The notes under the pieces are model-generated. The model saw only the letters and a program-made list of their open reading frames with translations. It was not told the DNA's origin and made no database searches. A program made the position numbers and the translations under genes. Positions 36,995 through 50,900 of a DNA stretch of 64,000 bases are shown here, piece by piece. This DNA is from Styela clava (Eukaryota; Chordata; Ascidiacea; Stolidobranchia; Styelidae): contig NC_135258.1 in the NCBI RefSeq assembly GCF_964204865.1, positions 8,175,001 through 8,239,000 of the forward strand. The letters run 5' to 3'. The number at the start of each line of letters is the position of its first letter. Positions within the stretch are counted from its first letter, which is position 1.

Positions 36995-38003
36995 CAACGG
37001 TGGGCAAACCGCGGCTCGCGAGAGTTTTTATGCGGCTCTTCTCACTAGCATTAAATACTATTCAAATTTAACTAATAGAAACCGTGGTGTAACAGTTTTT
37101 TTTAAATCATTAAGCGGCATAAGAAGTTTTCATCAATGATTAAGAAAATTAATTTGCCGACTTTTTGAATTTCTATTCAAAAAAACGTTATCAGGGCATA
37201 ATATGAAGGGTATAGTATACTATCGTACATATACAGAGTAGAAAAATAAAAGGTAAAAATGGCGTGGAAAAAATGAAAAAGGGACAATATAATTTTGCTA
37301 TACGCTGGTTGTGCTTCACTACTCTTTGACATGAATATACCTGGTGGCATTCGTGCGCTAATGGTCAAATGTATGTTGCTGCGTTGGCGGCACTGCTGCT
37401 TGATTGCGGTGTCTCAGTTACAGTGCGATATGTCCTCAGGTAAAAAGCGAAAATACGAAGATGAGAACAGAGCTGTCAAGCTGGAATGTGAAGAAGAATA
37501 CGCATTCACTATTCAAGAAAATAAACCGTTGTGCCTAATCTCCCATAAGCTGCTAAGTCAGCAATGTTGAACGGCACCATGTGACGAATCACAAAAACTT
37601 CGTACGAGACTACCCTTGTAAATCAGCTGTAATGAAACACAGATTAAATGAAATTAATATATTACTAAAAACACAGCAGAAATTTATGATATTATTTGGC
37701 AGGAAATCCGATGCATCAACTGAAGTTTTCTTAGACCCTTAGATGTTATATCATGGAATATTGTTGTTCTGTGATTTTGTGAAAAAAATATTGCTGATGT
37801 TGTCGCAGTCAACAGCTTATACGCCGGTTTCGCGTTGCACTACATAAACTACACGCATCTCCCATATTTCTATCAATGTAACAGTTACAATGCAAAATGA
37901 TTTAATGAGCTCTAATATTAATAATCTCAAAAATTATGCGGCTCTCACATAGGCCTGACTTGCTGCATGCGGCTCCTATACTAAAAAAATTTGGCCACCC
38001 CTG
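36995..38003 (+). mobile_element. hAT element with transposase remnant
   Basis: Left end CAACGGTGGGCAAACCGCGG and right end AAATTTGGCCACCCCTG; GCGGCTC motifs lie inside both ends. The 8-bp flanks GTGTATGG (36987-36994) and GTATATGG (38004-38011) differ at one position. It begins exactly one target site after the end of the preceding hAT element. It contains a broken BED-type reading frame. Confidence 0.8.
37430..37740 (+). pseudogene. Broken N-terminus of a BED-finger hAT transposase
   Basis: After ATG at 37430 the frame reads SSGKKRKYEDENRAVKLE, then a Phe/Thr stretch and ENKPLCLISHKLLSQQC, and ends in TGA. One frame over, the sequence continues VERHHVTNHKNFVRDYP, giving the His part of the finger. 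This matches the ZBED/GTF2IRD2-like transposase N-terminus. A frameshift lies near 37565, the second finger Cys appears to be Ser, and the catalytic core is absent. It is non-functional as a transposase. Confidence 0.65.
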
Positions 38004-38011
38004 GTATATGG

Positions 38012-38536
38012 TGTCGGTACCTAAGGCTTAGTCTCAGCACGATGATCAGAATGGGACATGTTGATTCCGCGGTAAAGATTCTCTAGACATCATAGTATTT
38101 TAAAATACATTTTTAAGTCAATATGCCGAATTAAAATGTGCTAAATTATCCACTGCGACACTGCTGTTTATAAAATCTGCTCCTCGGAACAGAACAGTCT
38201 ATCAATCTGCAATTGCAACACTGGGCTCTAGAAAGAGTACAACACGAACCTCTAACGTCCACTAGAATAAAATATACGAGAATTCAATACACAACAAAAT
38301 TACACATTTAATGTGGAAATAGTTGAAATTCAGAATTACACAATAAAGAAAACATACCCATTAACATAAGCAAATAGCAATTATTATTGATACTGGTGTG
38401 AAATAATTTAATACCTTTTTTGGCAACACCTTTTGATCTAAATTATGTTTTGTGTTAAACCTAACTTGAGGTTTTGTTCGCTCTCCTGATTCTGTAATCA
38501 GTTCTATTTATTTTGTTTTTATCAATTACTCTATTA
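38012..38536. other. Intergenic, nothing recognised
   Basis: Its first bases may be the continuation of the locus left of 31840, split by the hAT insertions. No gene or repeat end is recognised. Confidence 0.4.
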
Positions 38537-39139
38537 CAGTGGTTCTCAACCTGTGGTACGCGTACCACTAGTGGGAGCTTTTTAAGTAATACGCGAGCAG
38601 ATTTGAATTATTGCAACAATTAACCTTTCAGTTGGGTGAAATATGGCGGCAACGCTTTATCTTCCTTACTGTATGTATTCGCTGAACAGCGTTTATGGAT
38701 GTTTCCCTAAGCATCAGTTTCCTTGTTTATTTCCGTAACTATAACCAATCAGCAATAAGTCAATAATGTCAGCTTTCAGTTGTGTTTCAAGAAAATAATA
38801 GTGAATTAATTAACTCAATTGTCATTATGTCTTCCGCGGAGCTTTACTTTATTTGCAGTGATCGAAATTGAAACTCGCAAATGCTGCGATGGACAAGGCT
38901 AAACTTAGTTAGCTATATCAGTAGGCTACCTGCAAACGACACATGGTTGATTAATTTTAATAAAAATTATGGTTTCAAACACGTAAACCAGTTTATATGC
39001 GTCAACACAGCAAACCATTCTCACAATAAGCATAAAGTTTGCAATAGAAAAGTATAAGAGTAATTTTTCGGGAGTTAATGGTCGGGGAAACGTCGCTGGT
39101 AGGGTCTTACTACTTACTGAATACAGCGCGAAACACCGC

Positions 39140-39173
39140 AAAGAGCGCAAAACAGCGCTGTTTCGCGCTCTTT
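39140..39173. repeat. 34-bp near-perfect palindrome
   Basis: Left arm 39140-39156 and right arm 39157-39173 are reverse complements with a single mismatch and no spacer (centre CAGCGCTG). Confidence 0.9.
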
Positions 39174-39315
39174 TGCGCTGGTACGCTATCGGTCCTTGTC
39201 TTTAGAGATCGCCCTCGCCCGCTATTGCCCACCTTAAATGAAGCGATATGGGCATGTTTTTGTTCGTTTTGCGTGTTACGCCACAAAGGATGTAGTGCCA
39301 CATTATAAAATACAC

Positions 39316-39906
39316 TAGGGCTGGGAATGGTTAACCGATTTCAGATGATTAACGGTTACGATTTATTTTAACCGTTAACTGACATCTCAGGTACAAATCA
39401 TCTTCATACCGTACAATACTCAATAATTGTGAAAAAATGGAAGTACCAAGATTGCTGATTATGGAAATTTGACAATGATGAATTCAGAATCAGTTTTCGG
39501 TCGATTTCGAAATGTATTGTTCACGATTTCATTGCAAAATTGGATATTCAATGTCAGACAAGTGCGCAGTTGATGTTGTTTTTCTTTATATGATATATAT
39601 CTCGAAGTAAAATTTGCACATCGAACACTGATAATTTGCCACATAAATGACGTTTAACAACGGAATCAGGTTTTCTAAAATACTTCCACACGCCCGAACC
39701 ACGTTGCCTATCTCTTGCAGCAGAGCAATCATGAAACTATCTCGATTCGTGAATAATTTTAATAAGCGATACCGGGATAAGAACACGCTTCATAAGCATT
39801 GTGACGTAACAAGCTGAAATTATGAATTATTACGTCAAACGTCACGCGGCGGTTAATCGGTTAATTTTACCCGGTTAAAGTGTTTTCCCTGGACTTCCCA
39901 GCCCTA
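39316..39906. mobile_element. hAT-type MITE with perfect 8-bp target duplication
   Basis: The 12-bp ends TAGGGCTGGGAA and TTCCCAGCCCTA are perfect inverted repeats. The subterminal regions carry GGTTAACCG and CGGTTAA motifs. It is flanked by identical AAATACAC at 39308-39315 and 39907-39914. It is 591 bp with no coding frame. Confidence 0.92.
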
Positions 39907-39999
39907 AAATACACACATAGCATGTTTCTTGTGTCTTTTTCCCCACGCGCTTGGTCGGTTGTACGCGGCCATAGTAAAAAACAGTAAAGTGGTACGCGG

Positions 40000-40395
40000 T
40001 CAGTAAAAATATTCCCAAATTGTTGATTTTCCGCATATTATTGTAATTAATTTAGTCTTGCATTTCGAATCATTTGCTAAAACCGTATTCTGATTATTTT
40101 GTATGCAACACCATTGCCAAAAATCTATAGTCCACTCACACTCTAAAAATAAATGACATACAGTTTTCTCAATATTATCTTCACACATTACACATATACC
40201 TGGCTCATTAATGGTTTGATTGGTCAGAAATGCACTGTTTTTCTTTCTTTGCAAAAGCCAATAAATTTGTTTAGTGGATTTGTGTAGTTTCGACCCATTG
40301 TACCTGTTGATAAGTAATCTCTTTGGACTATTTTTTCTATTTCTTGATAGGATTTCCCTCCATTCTATCGGAAGAGCTTCCCATACTTTCCTCAC
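40000..40395 (-). pseudogene. C-terminal remnant of a non-LTR reverse transcriptase
   Basis: A 131-codon open frame on the minus strand shows the zinc-knuckle pattern C-x2-C-x9-H-x4-C (CVMC ... HLFLEC). Upstream it has KRLLINRYNGSKLHKSTKQI and YWLLQRK, typical of the region after the RT domain in L1/Tx1-type elements. The catalytic RT core and 5' part are absent, so it is a truncated dead copy. It starts right next to the hAT remnant ending near 39995. Confidence 0.75.
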
Positions 40396-41143
40396 AGATT
40401 TTCAGGCGTGGTCGTAAACATTACCTCGTTTTCGCACTCTATTCGTTAGTTTTCAGTTGTGTTTCGGAAAGTAAGTTTCGGAGTTGTAATTTAAATGCAG
40501 TAATAAAATATTAGTGTAGAAATAGCTGTGATAGACTGGGCTAAAATTCTTTACCGATGCTTTTGAAAAACAGATTGTTGTATGCGATGAATCATAATGA
40601 TAGAATGGAGATAATGTAATGACAGAAGGGGGAAGACGAGAAATAAATACACCCGCTATCACAACCAAAGAAATTATTGAAAATCTTTGTAAGAATCTGT
40701 CAAGGTCTGGATGTCGAAATTGTTTTGATGAATCCACCGGAAGTTGTACTATTACTGAGCGGACATCTTGAATTGTGCTCTGATTTTGCAAGGAGTATGG
40801 AGAGATGGGAAAAAAGGTTTGCAAGTGCAATTTCGAGCCTAAATAATTTGTTTTCAGTACTGTTATACTGGAAACGACTATATTTATGAAGATTATAACA
40901 TATCTCTAGACCAGCTTTTATACTTTTTATAAAAAGTCACTTTTCTAGAATAATTAAGAGTTTCATTCGAACCAAAATCAATTTGAATTAAATTTGTTTC
41001 AAAAAAGAAGTCTAAATTAGTTAGTTTTCGTTGTAGTCCCAGTCATAAACTCTCGGGAGTCGAAATTTTGTTCAGTTGTATTATCGCAATTTTTCATGAT
41101 GAATTATTTTGCAGGAACTCAGAAAAGATTGACGAAAAACTTT

Positions 41144-41252
41144 GGACCTCCAGGAGTATGTGCACCAAGATGGCGCACAACCTGAACATAGTAATTGTAC
41201 CAGGTTAGGGTTCAGGTTGTGTGCCATCTTGGTGCACAACTTCGGAAGCGCC
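41144..41252. repeat. Short P1 derivative (hairpin)
   Basis: Only the outer arms remain: GCACCAAGATGGCGCACAAC and its inverted partner GTGTGCCATCTTGGTGCAC, about 109 bp. The middle of P1 is deleted. Confidence 0.75.
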
Positions 41253-44200
41253 AAAACTTTTAATCTGCACCATGTAGGATAATGTTTGGTCTAGGATCGC
41301 CCGCTAACCGATGACCAACATCAACTTTACAAATGATTTCCATCATAATTTAATTGGTTATTGGAGGTTGGGAGAAAGGGAAGAAATTTTTGCCTCATTT
41401 CTATATACCTATATATGTAGTTCTGAGAGGTCTTGCAATCTTGCAGTCTTGTACTCGAATGAAAAATACAGATATCGAAATCTATTCAACTTTACCATCC
41501 AAATCATAGATATAAATGAGACAATGTACAATGGAAGTTTTCATCAAAATTTTTATTTCAAGACGCAAAAAATATTCATCAAATAAAACATAGTAAATCA
41601 TGTGTTCAAAGCAAAATTCATCCATTAATCAATTTGAGTTTGGCTATAATATTCGTGCAAGGTAGCAGGAAGTAAATTCAACAAAACAAATTCTACATGT
41701 TCATTTAATACGCTTAATAGAACAGACTCAGAGATGAAAATTTATTGACCGGCAAGGTTTCATTTATGGATAATAAATATATTATCCAATTTACAAGAAA
41801 TGCTGTTGGGAACAAAACTTCTCATTCATAATAAAATTCATTTAGCCACGTCATATTTTCATTTCACACATATTAAGCCTGAGGAAAACTTTATCAAATT
41901 GAGAATTTTGAACAATTGACTTGAGCATCAAATGCATGTATTATTCCTATTTTCGTCTTTTGAAGATAAATTGCCAAATCTAATTATCGAGCCTTGAAGC
42001 AGGAGTTCTTAACCTGGGATCCATGAACTCCAGGGGGAATGCGATATTAATTGGGGGTTTTACAGAATAAAATTGTAGGCAGTCAACTGAATTTTATAGC
42101 TTATAGGAATTTTGAAGTTTATAACTCTTCATCTGTGATCGGTTGGACATGTATTTCTTGACTTGGATTATATATGTTAATGTGTTAGTAGGTTATTCTT
42201 TTACTAATGCCCTCATATTTTATAAATTCATTGATTTATTGATACATTCAAACTTTTCTGCGTACTTCTTAACAATTCATTTAAAGTACATAAAATTATT
42301 ATTCAACTTTTTATTATCAAATTATTAGGAGTTGATTATTTTATGGGTGCGATAAGGTATGAAGGCTTGTCAAGAAATTTTGAGTGAACAAAAAAGTCTA
42401 TTTACGATGCGCTAAAGAATGTCAGTAATGCATGTTCATAACTACAATTCCAGGAAATGCATTACATAATATTCTGTAAGAGGTTTTCCTCTGAAGAGTA
42501 AATGTTAATTGTAACAATGACAAAAAAAAAAAATAACAACAATGAATTCATTAGAACAAAAGCAAATAGTTGTGAATCAAATATAACATATATACCAGTT
42601 AGCATCAGAATTACCAGTCCACAGTATCAGTAAATTAATTTGCTATTATTTACTCTCTCTCAAAGATGTGCACCACTAAGCAAATGAAGACGGAAAATGC
42701 ACAGCGTACAAAATCAAGGTGATATTGAGTCCAGGCCAATGGTTTTCAATCTCTTTGGTGGAGAGGAACCTAAATAAAACATTCCAGAGAAACACATGTG
42801 GAATTGATTATAGGTATATTTGATATCAGAAACTAAAATGCGAACAACAATTTGACTGGAAACACCTCTAGGACTTTCATATGATACTGGTGAAGCACAC
42901 TTATTTTATGATTATATTATACCTTATAATGTAATGAACTCCCAGATTTAAATAGAAACTTGTGGCTATAACTGTACTGGCAGAACACTAGGTCGCCAGG
43001 GAACCATGGTTGAAAAACACTGGTCAAAACATTTCTCATTATAAGACAATCATCAGATGCAAAATGTCAACAACAAAAAAACTCCTGGATATACTGTGAT
43101 CTTATGTTTTATGTTGCCATTTATTTTATAAATAAAATCAGGGAGTCTGGAATAACAAGCTTTTTAACCTGGTGTATCAGAAATAAAACTTGAGTGATTG
43201 AAACACAATTTAACATTCTCAATACTTTTTGGGAAGCATTTTATGCCTGCAAGCTCATACATTTTTTTTATTGGGAAGTGCTTAATTTCTACAATGTAAA
43301 TTCAAGACACAAGTCCTGAATAATGTCCAATTGAAAACAACACTTTTGCCAATATAAAACCCAAGTATTACTATTTAACATTATCACAAACAGATGCATA
43401 CCATAAATCAAAGCCACTGGTAACGTAGTTAAAAAAACTCTTAACATTCAAAACAAAGACCATCTGCATTAATATGTCAACAAAAACATTCATTTCTCTA
43501 ATAATCTGTTCCTAGTATTGAAGTGCAATGAATGTGTGATGTTGAAGTGCGACCAGAAACTAATACAGTGTTGTTAATTTGATTATGACAACCTATCAGA
43601 TTAGAACGATCAGAACCATGAAAACGCTACCAATACTGAATTTTGATAAGGTTAGCATTTTACCATTTCTATATTATGACTAGACAATATCAAAACTATG
43701 ACATCATAATAGATATCATGATGACAATATCTTTCTCACAACAAGGAAGTAATTGATAATAAAGGCAATTTACGTATTCAAATTCTTCAATGCAAAACAA
43801 AAGTCAGGCCAGCGACAATGCCTGGCAATATTTAAAATAAAGCAATAACACAGGAGTAGAATAATTAAAAAGTAATTCATTACTCATTAGTGAAAAACTG
43901 AAGCATTCTACACAATTGATGATTCAAAAACATGAAATAGTGTACATCAAACCTAAGTCTTTCTAATCAACATTTCAATCGAAAACAAACAGGTAAGCTT
44001 AGCTGTGTTGAAGCTTCCGTTATTCACAATTAAATAATAACGATAAGGCAACGCATGTAAAATCATAAACTAGTGGACAATGCAGTTTGACAAGAGAGAG
44101 GAGATCGTGAAATGGCAAAAAGATTTGAATACTGCGAGTTGGAAGGTACAAGATATGTAAAGCAACAGGGAACACAAAAGAAAGGGACTATTTTAATAAT

Positions 44201-44912
44201 ATCGAGAGATAAAAAGTACCAAAGCAGCACAAGAATAATCTGAGCTGTTGAGGTATAGAAAATAAAACCGAAACAATCCCAGAACAAAATACTAGAAAGG
44301 TATGTAACAACATTTCAGAAGCCTAAACATACATTGGCAATTCAATTGAAATCAAACCAACTGTTAATAAAATAAGTGAACTTATTCATATAGCCGCAAG
44401 TCAGACCTAGCTTTTATCCACCATAAATGAGAATTTTTATATTTTTGCTCTCAGATTTGCACGTCCACAAAAATGATAACGTTCGCCACAAATATGATAT
44501 AATCAATAAATTCAAAAGCACACACGAAAAAATACGATATAAATAAAGCAGTTCAAAATTTGTTATTGTTGGGCACGCATGGTTTGAATCAGACTAAACA
44601 TGGAAGTACGAAGTTAAAAGTTGACACAAAATCAAATTTTGAACTGGATCATGTGACAATGGCCAGGCAAACAAAAAGATAGTTGAATAAATGCAAAAAA
44701 AATGCAAAGTACACAAAAATCGATCCAAAATTCTGGAAGATACCAAAGTTGATAGTTTTATTACTCCTGAAAATTCATTATCATCGGATCTATCTTGTTC
44801 ATGTGTGGTGCTGAAATGATCATCCATACCCACTCATAACAAAAGTTAATGCAATGATAAAATGAAAATATATTAGAGTAGATTTTGTTTGTTTGTTTTA
44901 TTTCAGCAGCTT
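41253..44912. other. 3' flank of PTP4A, no further gene recognised
   Basis: AT-rich. A hAT-like end AGGAGTTCTTAACCTGGG lies near 42002, and a hAT MITE lies at 42737-43022. TTTATT at 44757-44762 (AATAAA on the minus strand) is a possible PTP4A poly(A) signal. A 91-codon open frame at 41311-41586 lacks any recognisable motif. Confidence 0.45.
42737..43022. mobile_element. hAT-type MITE
   Basis: Starts CAATGGTTTTCAATC and ends GGTTGAAAAACACTG, 286 bp. Inside both ends is GGTGGAGAGGAACC-like sequence. No clear target duplication. Confidence 0.6.
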
Positions 44913-47900
44913 CTACTGAATGCAACAAGATTGCTTGCCATTGTCTTTTATTTTGAGGCAATACTTTGGCCTGTATTTCTCCAAATACTGGAGTTGCTTT
45001 GCATTTATAGCTCCCTTTCGCCTCCTGGAAAAGAAGAGAATGAGTGTAAATATCATTCTTTTAGGAATACACAATAGGGAGAAATTGGGGCTGCTAAAAA
45101 TCTAAATCTTTTAAGTTCGGCCAAATCCCTTACACTATCAGGCTGTTGTAAATTGCAAAATACATGCACAGGACTGGAAATGTAGTAGTGAAATAAACAG
45201 GTATTTTTTGGTTAAGAAAAACTGGGATATGATGAACATAACGTTTCAATTAAAAAAACATTTTCGTACAAAATACATGGTATCAAGAAATGTGTGGTGC
45301 AAACTAGAATTTCGCCAACAAGGATATCCAAAATTTAATATTTTTAAATAAATTTTACAATTTTTATATTTAATTTTGCTACAGTAGGTTATGTAACAGA
45401 TAGAATTCCGAATTAAAAATAAAAATTTGCGGGGAGCAATCTTAGGTAAACAAGTCTGTCATCCATAATCAACGATACTGAAAGAATTTGAAGCAAACTT
45501 ACTGTCTTATGAAGTCAACTGCATCTTCATATTTCATTCCTCCTTCCATAAGAGCAACGGCAACCAAAACTGGAGCCCTGAGAAGATATCAAATTTATCA
45601 TTAAGGTTTTTATTACTTTACCAATTCTTATAAAGGAATAGCCCAGTTACATTGTAAATGAGCTGCTTTAAAAAATTGTGAATATAATAAAATAACTGTA
45701 AGAAGTCAACACATCTGTAGTTAGTTGAAGCACAAAACTGAGGCACAGATCAGCAGCAGCAACAAGTTATTGATAGAGAAATTCCCTATGACATAAGTCA
45801 ATATTATTTTATATCGTTCCTGTTTCAGGAAAGTCAATTCTAGTAATAGAATTTTGTGGAACGACAGGAATCAATTTAAGCGAATTATTATGCAAAATGC
45901 ACTGGGAAGTGCTGAGTGTACCGTACATAAAAATTAAATTGTAAGTAAAAAATTAAATTAAAAAAATAGTTTTTATTGAAATTAACATTCTTCTTTGTCA
46001 GCACTTGACATACCATTACAATTTATATAGATGGAAAGGCATAAATTTAAATGAGTTTAGACATAATGCTTATTAATATATGCAGAGGCTTACATTATTC
46101 GTTATTAGAAAGATGCCCATACTAAGATATAGTAAACAAATACAGTAGTAAAACTAAACTTTGCTGGATAAACTCGTGTGCTACAAGCTCTTAATTAGGA
46201 GTCGACCATCAAATTAATCACCATGAAAGTGTCACACTAATCCTTTAACAAGGTTAACTCGAATTAAGCCACAAACACTTGCTGTAAATTAGCTACTCAA
46301 AGTTATTGAATTCCTAATTTTATAGGGTAATAGGAGCTTTTGAATTGACAAGAGGTTTATTTCAATTGAGAGACACGAAAGGGAACTTGGCATTACTACT
46401 TTATGAAATTCAAATTTCTATGATATTGATTGGCACATTTTTTCTATTTAAATTGGACAGAGCATTAATAATAAGTAATATTTTGGGATCAAATTTCACA
46501 GAAACTATCCAGGATGCTAATATAATGTTCTGAAGAATTTCATATAAATTGGTGAAAATCTTTTTTGGAATATTCAAATTTATGACAAGAAATATTCGTT
46601 TAAGCTATACATGAGTTATCTCAGTCTTTATTAATTATAGACAAATAACTCGAAATTTATTAATTTCAAAACATTTCAATAAAGGTTAGAGCCAATACAC
46701 CCTGATCATTTGTAAACAAGTTGACCTGAAGTAATTAAACTTCTTCGATAATAGTTTGTTATTGCCATACAATCAATGTTATAATTAGAGTTGAACTGGA
46801 GAGAGTTCGTGTTCGATATCAAACAAGGACAATACTGTGTTGTGTGAGTTTACGAACTGCTTGAAATGATCAAAAATAAATTTATTGAATTATGTGCCTG
46901 GGCCCTGGGGATTTAGAAAACATTTTAATTTGAACTTGAGTAAAATAAATTTGGTTGCTTTGTTTAAAATCCAAATAATAAAAGCATTTAGTGTAGTCTG
47001 TAAAAGTGTACTTTGTCCCATTTTCGAATGATACAAATACTCCAGAAATTGAATTCCCCCTTATTCATATCATTTGCAAGGCCTTGCACAATCTGCCATT
47101 GAGTAAGAAGATACTTATTTTTGGAAACACTGTAACGTGGTAACATATATTCAAAAAAATCCAAAATTCTGATTCAGTTATTTTCAAAGAATGTTTAGCA
47201 TTAGTGATTTAGTTGACCCACTTGCCATACAAGACTATTGAAATTGCTGAATTAAATAGATCTTATACAGGCCTATTCTATACACCTGCAAATAAATAAG
47301 ATTTGATCCAATCACAATGGGATATATCATCAACATAAGATGAAAAATAGAGAATTAAAAGAACTGTCATCCTATTCCTTCAGATAGTAAAAAGTCTTGT
47401 GTGGTCTACATATGTCATCAGTAAATTATGATGAATAGGAGGAATTCAGGTCATATTCCAGAAGCTTTGGTTACCACAGATATGCTTCAGTGATAAATTT
47501 ATATATTATATAACTTGAGAAATATTGCGTTTCAAATAGGTAGCAGACATAATTCATTTGTTAGTTATTAAAGTGTCTTATTATATATAATGAGTGATAA
47601 TGTATAAATTATAATAATAAATTTAACTGTCTGTGGGACCGATAAACGTGTCAAATAAAAGCTAATATCATGTTCATCTAAAACGAAACTGAAAATCACG
47701 ACAGTCTATAAAAAAAAAATACGTAAGTTAGTCTACTATATTACTCATTGGGTGAACTGATTTTATGAAAAGACATAATAAAGTTGAAATACTAAATAAA
47801 ACTGGTTGAAATGACAAATGAAATACTTCATTAAATTCCTCCAAACGAAAAATTTCACTAAGTGATTCAGCTTAATTTTTTTCATGGGGTTATGCTAATT

Positions 47901-50900
47901 CAGTAATGCTACTATATAAATCTCTATTTACCTAAACCCAAACCCTTGTGGAAATAAATAGGGTAGGCAATGTTGATCCAGAAGGATTCAGGTCCGTTCA
48001 AAAATTGTAGTTCCTTACGTAAAAGTGGCCATGGATGTATTAAGGGTTATACAACGTTCAATAAAAATCGTAGAAATAGAAAAATATTCTCACCTTCCCA
48101 ATCCAGCTACGCAGTGAACTGCAATGCAATTGTTGGGGTTTTGTTTCACATGAATCTTGAGTAAGGCCAACCAGTCTTCAATTATTTTTGTAGGTGGAGG
48201 AGCACCATCATCATATGCCCAGTCCTGAAAAAGAAAAAGAGTTTTTTTTTCAAATCGAACTAGAACAGACATATTAACTCATAAACACTCGCTCCATCTT
48301 ATTAGGCCTTAGAAAATCCTTATGAAAACCTTTTTCCGAAAACCTAAACTTTTTTGGAAATCACTAACAGCAGCTGATCCCCAAACAAGTTGACCCGACC
48401 TAAATCGAAGTTTGCATTATTGAATATTTGATAGCTATTAGTAAGGCATATCAATTACCTTCTGCCATATCTATATTCGAATGCATTTTTATATCGAATA
48501 TATTTTTATTTTTTCATAGTTAGAAATACACAAGAAAACTTATATTTCATAAAAAATGAGATGCAATTTCTTTTTGAAAATGAAATGAAATGAAGAAACA
48601 ACCCAAAACATGCATTTTTATTTTAATAATCATCATACTATATTCCCTTTATTATTACGGTATATGAGAGTATATTGAAATATGTCAGTAATTAGACTAC
48701 TTCAGTTTCAAGCCTACTTGAGTACGAACAATATGAATTTAAAAGCAAATAGATAAAGCTTAAGAAAATTGATTTTTAGCTTGTGGAAAATAAAAATGAG
48801 CATTTCATTTCTATAAATAAATATATTTTGATTTCGAATAATCTGTGTGAACCCATTACAATAAAAATTACATTCGAAATTATTATTCTCGAATATGAAT
48901 ATCGAATACATCCGAAAATAAAATCAGGTAAAAGAAGCTTATCATAGTGTATGAAGGAATTTATATACAATAAACAATGGAATAACTGTTATCTACAACC
49001 TACCAGGCCTATTTACCAGGCATTTTATGTCCACAGATTGCTGTGATATTTTGGAGTAATAATGCTTTTATTTTTTCGCAAGGCAACAGACATTAAAAAT
49101 CTGATTTTCATAGTTTACAACAATTATGATTTCCCTACAAAAACCCCATTTGCTGAAAATTAAAAAAAAAACTATCAAAAATACCTACTTCCCTGGTCAC
49201 CACTTATGAAAATTGTTTTATTCCGACAATGTTTTCACTAAATTTGTGCGTATTACCATATCTATTTCTCACAATTTTATTCTCTTCCTACAAGTACTGA
49301 CAATTTATAAAATTACAGAAGGAAAGTATATTATTAGAAAAGATAGAAATCATTACAATAACATAACTATCCCATTTTTGACTGTTTCAGGAAATGAAGA
49401 CCATTATTAAAATATGATATAATCAGATTAAGATCGCGAAACCTTCAGACTTCAGATAGGCATTTTTTATCGGGATTATGTAAATTTCCACAATGTAAAA
49501 TCTGCATATATATAATTATTTTATTGCATAATGGACCAATTTAAAATCAATATTTCGAATAATAATTATGGGATACAAAATTTTTTCGACACTCAAATAG
49601 CAGAAATCACCCACCTAAAAATGGTAGCACTCTGTGCCAAATACGACTATGCTACTCAGATAATAAGTATGATTCGAAGATGATATGTGACTGGCGGTGT
49701 TACTTTACAGACAACATGACTACCATACTGTGTATACATGACCACACAGATACAAACATGTGATAACAGGAAACAGCTGGTTTCTATGTATAAACTCAAG
49801 ACAAGATATTCAGGTTACAACCATCAACACTTTCAAGTCAACCGTACATCCCGTGTGAATGACAATTCTAAGATAGCTGTGGGAAATTGTACAAGAATAA
49901 CTTATATAAAAAATATTTTACTTAGGGTATGTTTATAAGGTTATAACCGTATATATAAAAAGCTTGCATATTGGTTTATTATATGTACAAATATTCATGA
50001 AACATAATTCGTATAATGGTAATCAGTTGGTTCGGAAATTTGAAGATTTATATATATTCTGATAAATTAAAATATTCACATAAAAATAACAATTTGAGGT
50101 TTCATAATGGCACATATTAAACCAAATTAGTTTACCAAAGCATGACCAAAACTGCATAATTCAATTACTATTCTGAATATTTTTGAATATAAAATATTGA
50201 ATATACCCTAAAATGAGCCATGCTTAACAATAAACATATTTCAGTTTTCGTAAATATAGGCTCGATTTGTCATACTGTAAGAACATAACTAGAATGAGTA
50301 TTCAGAAATATTCCTAAAAGCATTAAATAAAGATATTGAGCAAATCTGTAATAAATTTTGAATTGATCTGATATTGGGTTTGCTTTAGACATCTTTCATA
50401 TTACCAATAACAGAAAAACATTTATCTTCAGCAATGTTATCCTGAAAGTCAAAATATCAATTTTGTTTTACACTAAACTTTTCTCATTTAAAAAGCTAAT
50501 ATGTGTTGTATAATCATATATAGAGTGTCCATGTCTCAAAAAAATTTTAAATTCCAAAAGGAATTATTGATACCATATATTGTTTTTCCCCTAACAGATG
50601 TATCAAATGAAGTAAAAATACTTGAACAATTACTGATTAAAAAACAACAGACCTGGTTAAGATATATTGAGAACTGACAAAATTGAAATTGTAAAGGGAC
50701 TTTATGGAAATCCTGTATTTACCATTTTCTACTAATTCAATTTGTTAATCAATTTTATTTGATCAATCTATACTTTCCTAATAACTACCTTACAAAATGA
50801 CATGAGGAAATGTTTAACATGTAAGATATTATCAAGGCATGAAATTCTAAATTTATCTCTGATAACATCAACATGATGATGGTGGGTACTATTTCAAAAA

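Larger units (their letters stand above)
38537..39995. mobile_element. hAT-like element, right end decayed, with a nested insertion
   Basis: Starts CAGTGGTTCTCAACCTGTGG then TACGCGTACCAC. A related GTGGTACGCGGTCAG lies at about 39984-39999, but the terminal GGTTGAGAACC is not found there, so the right boundary is uncertain. It contains a strong palindrome at 39140-39173 and the complete element 39316-39906. Confidence 0.55.

Noticed and set aside
41311-41586. 91-codon open frame
   Set aside because: No domain, no signal peptide, no context; likely chance.
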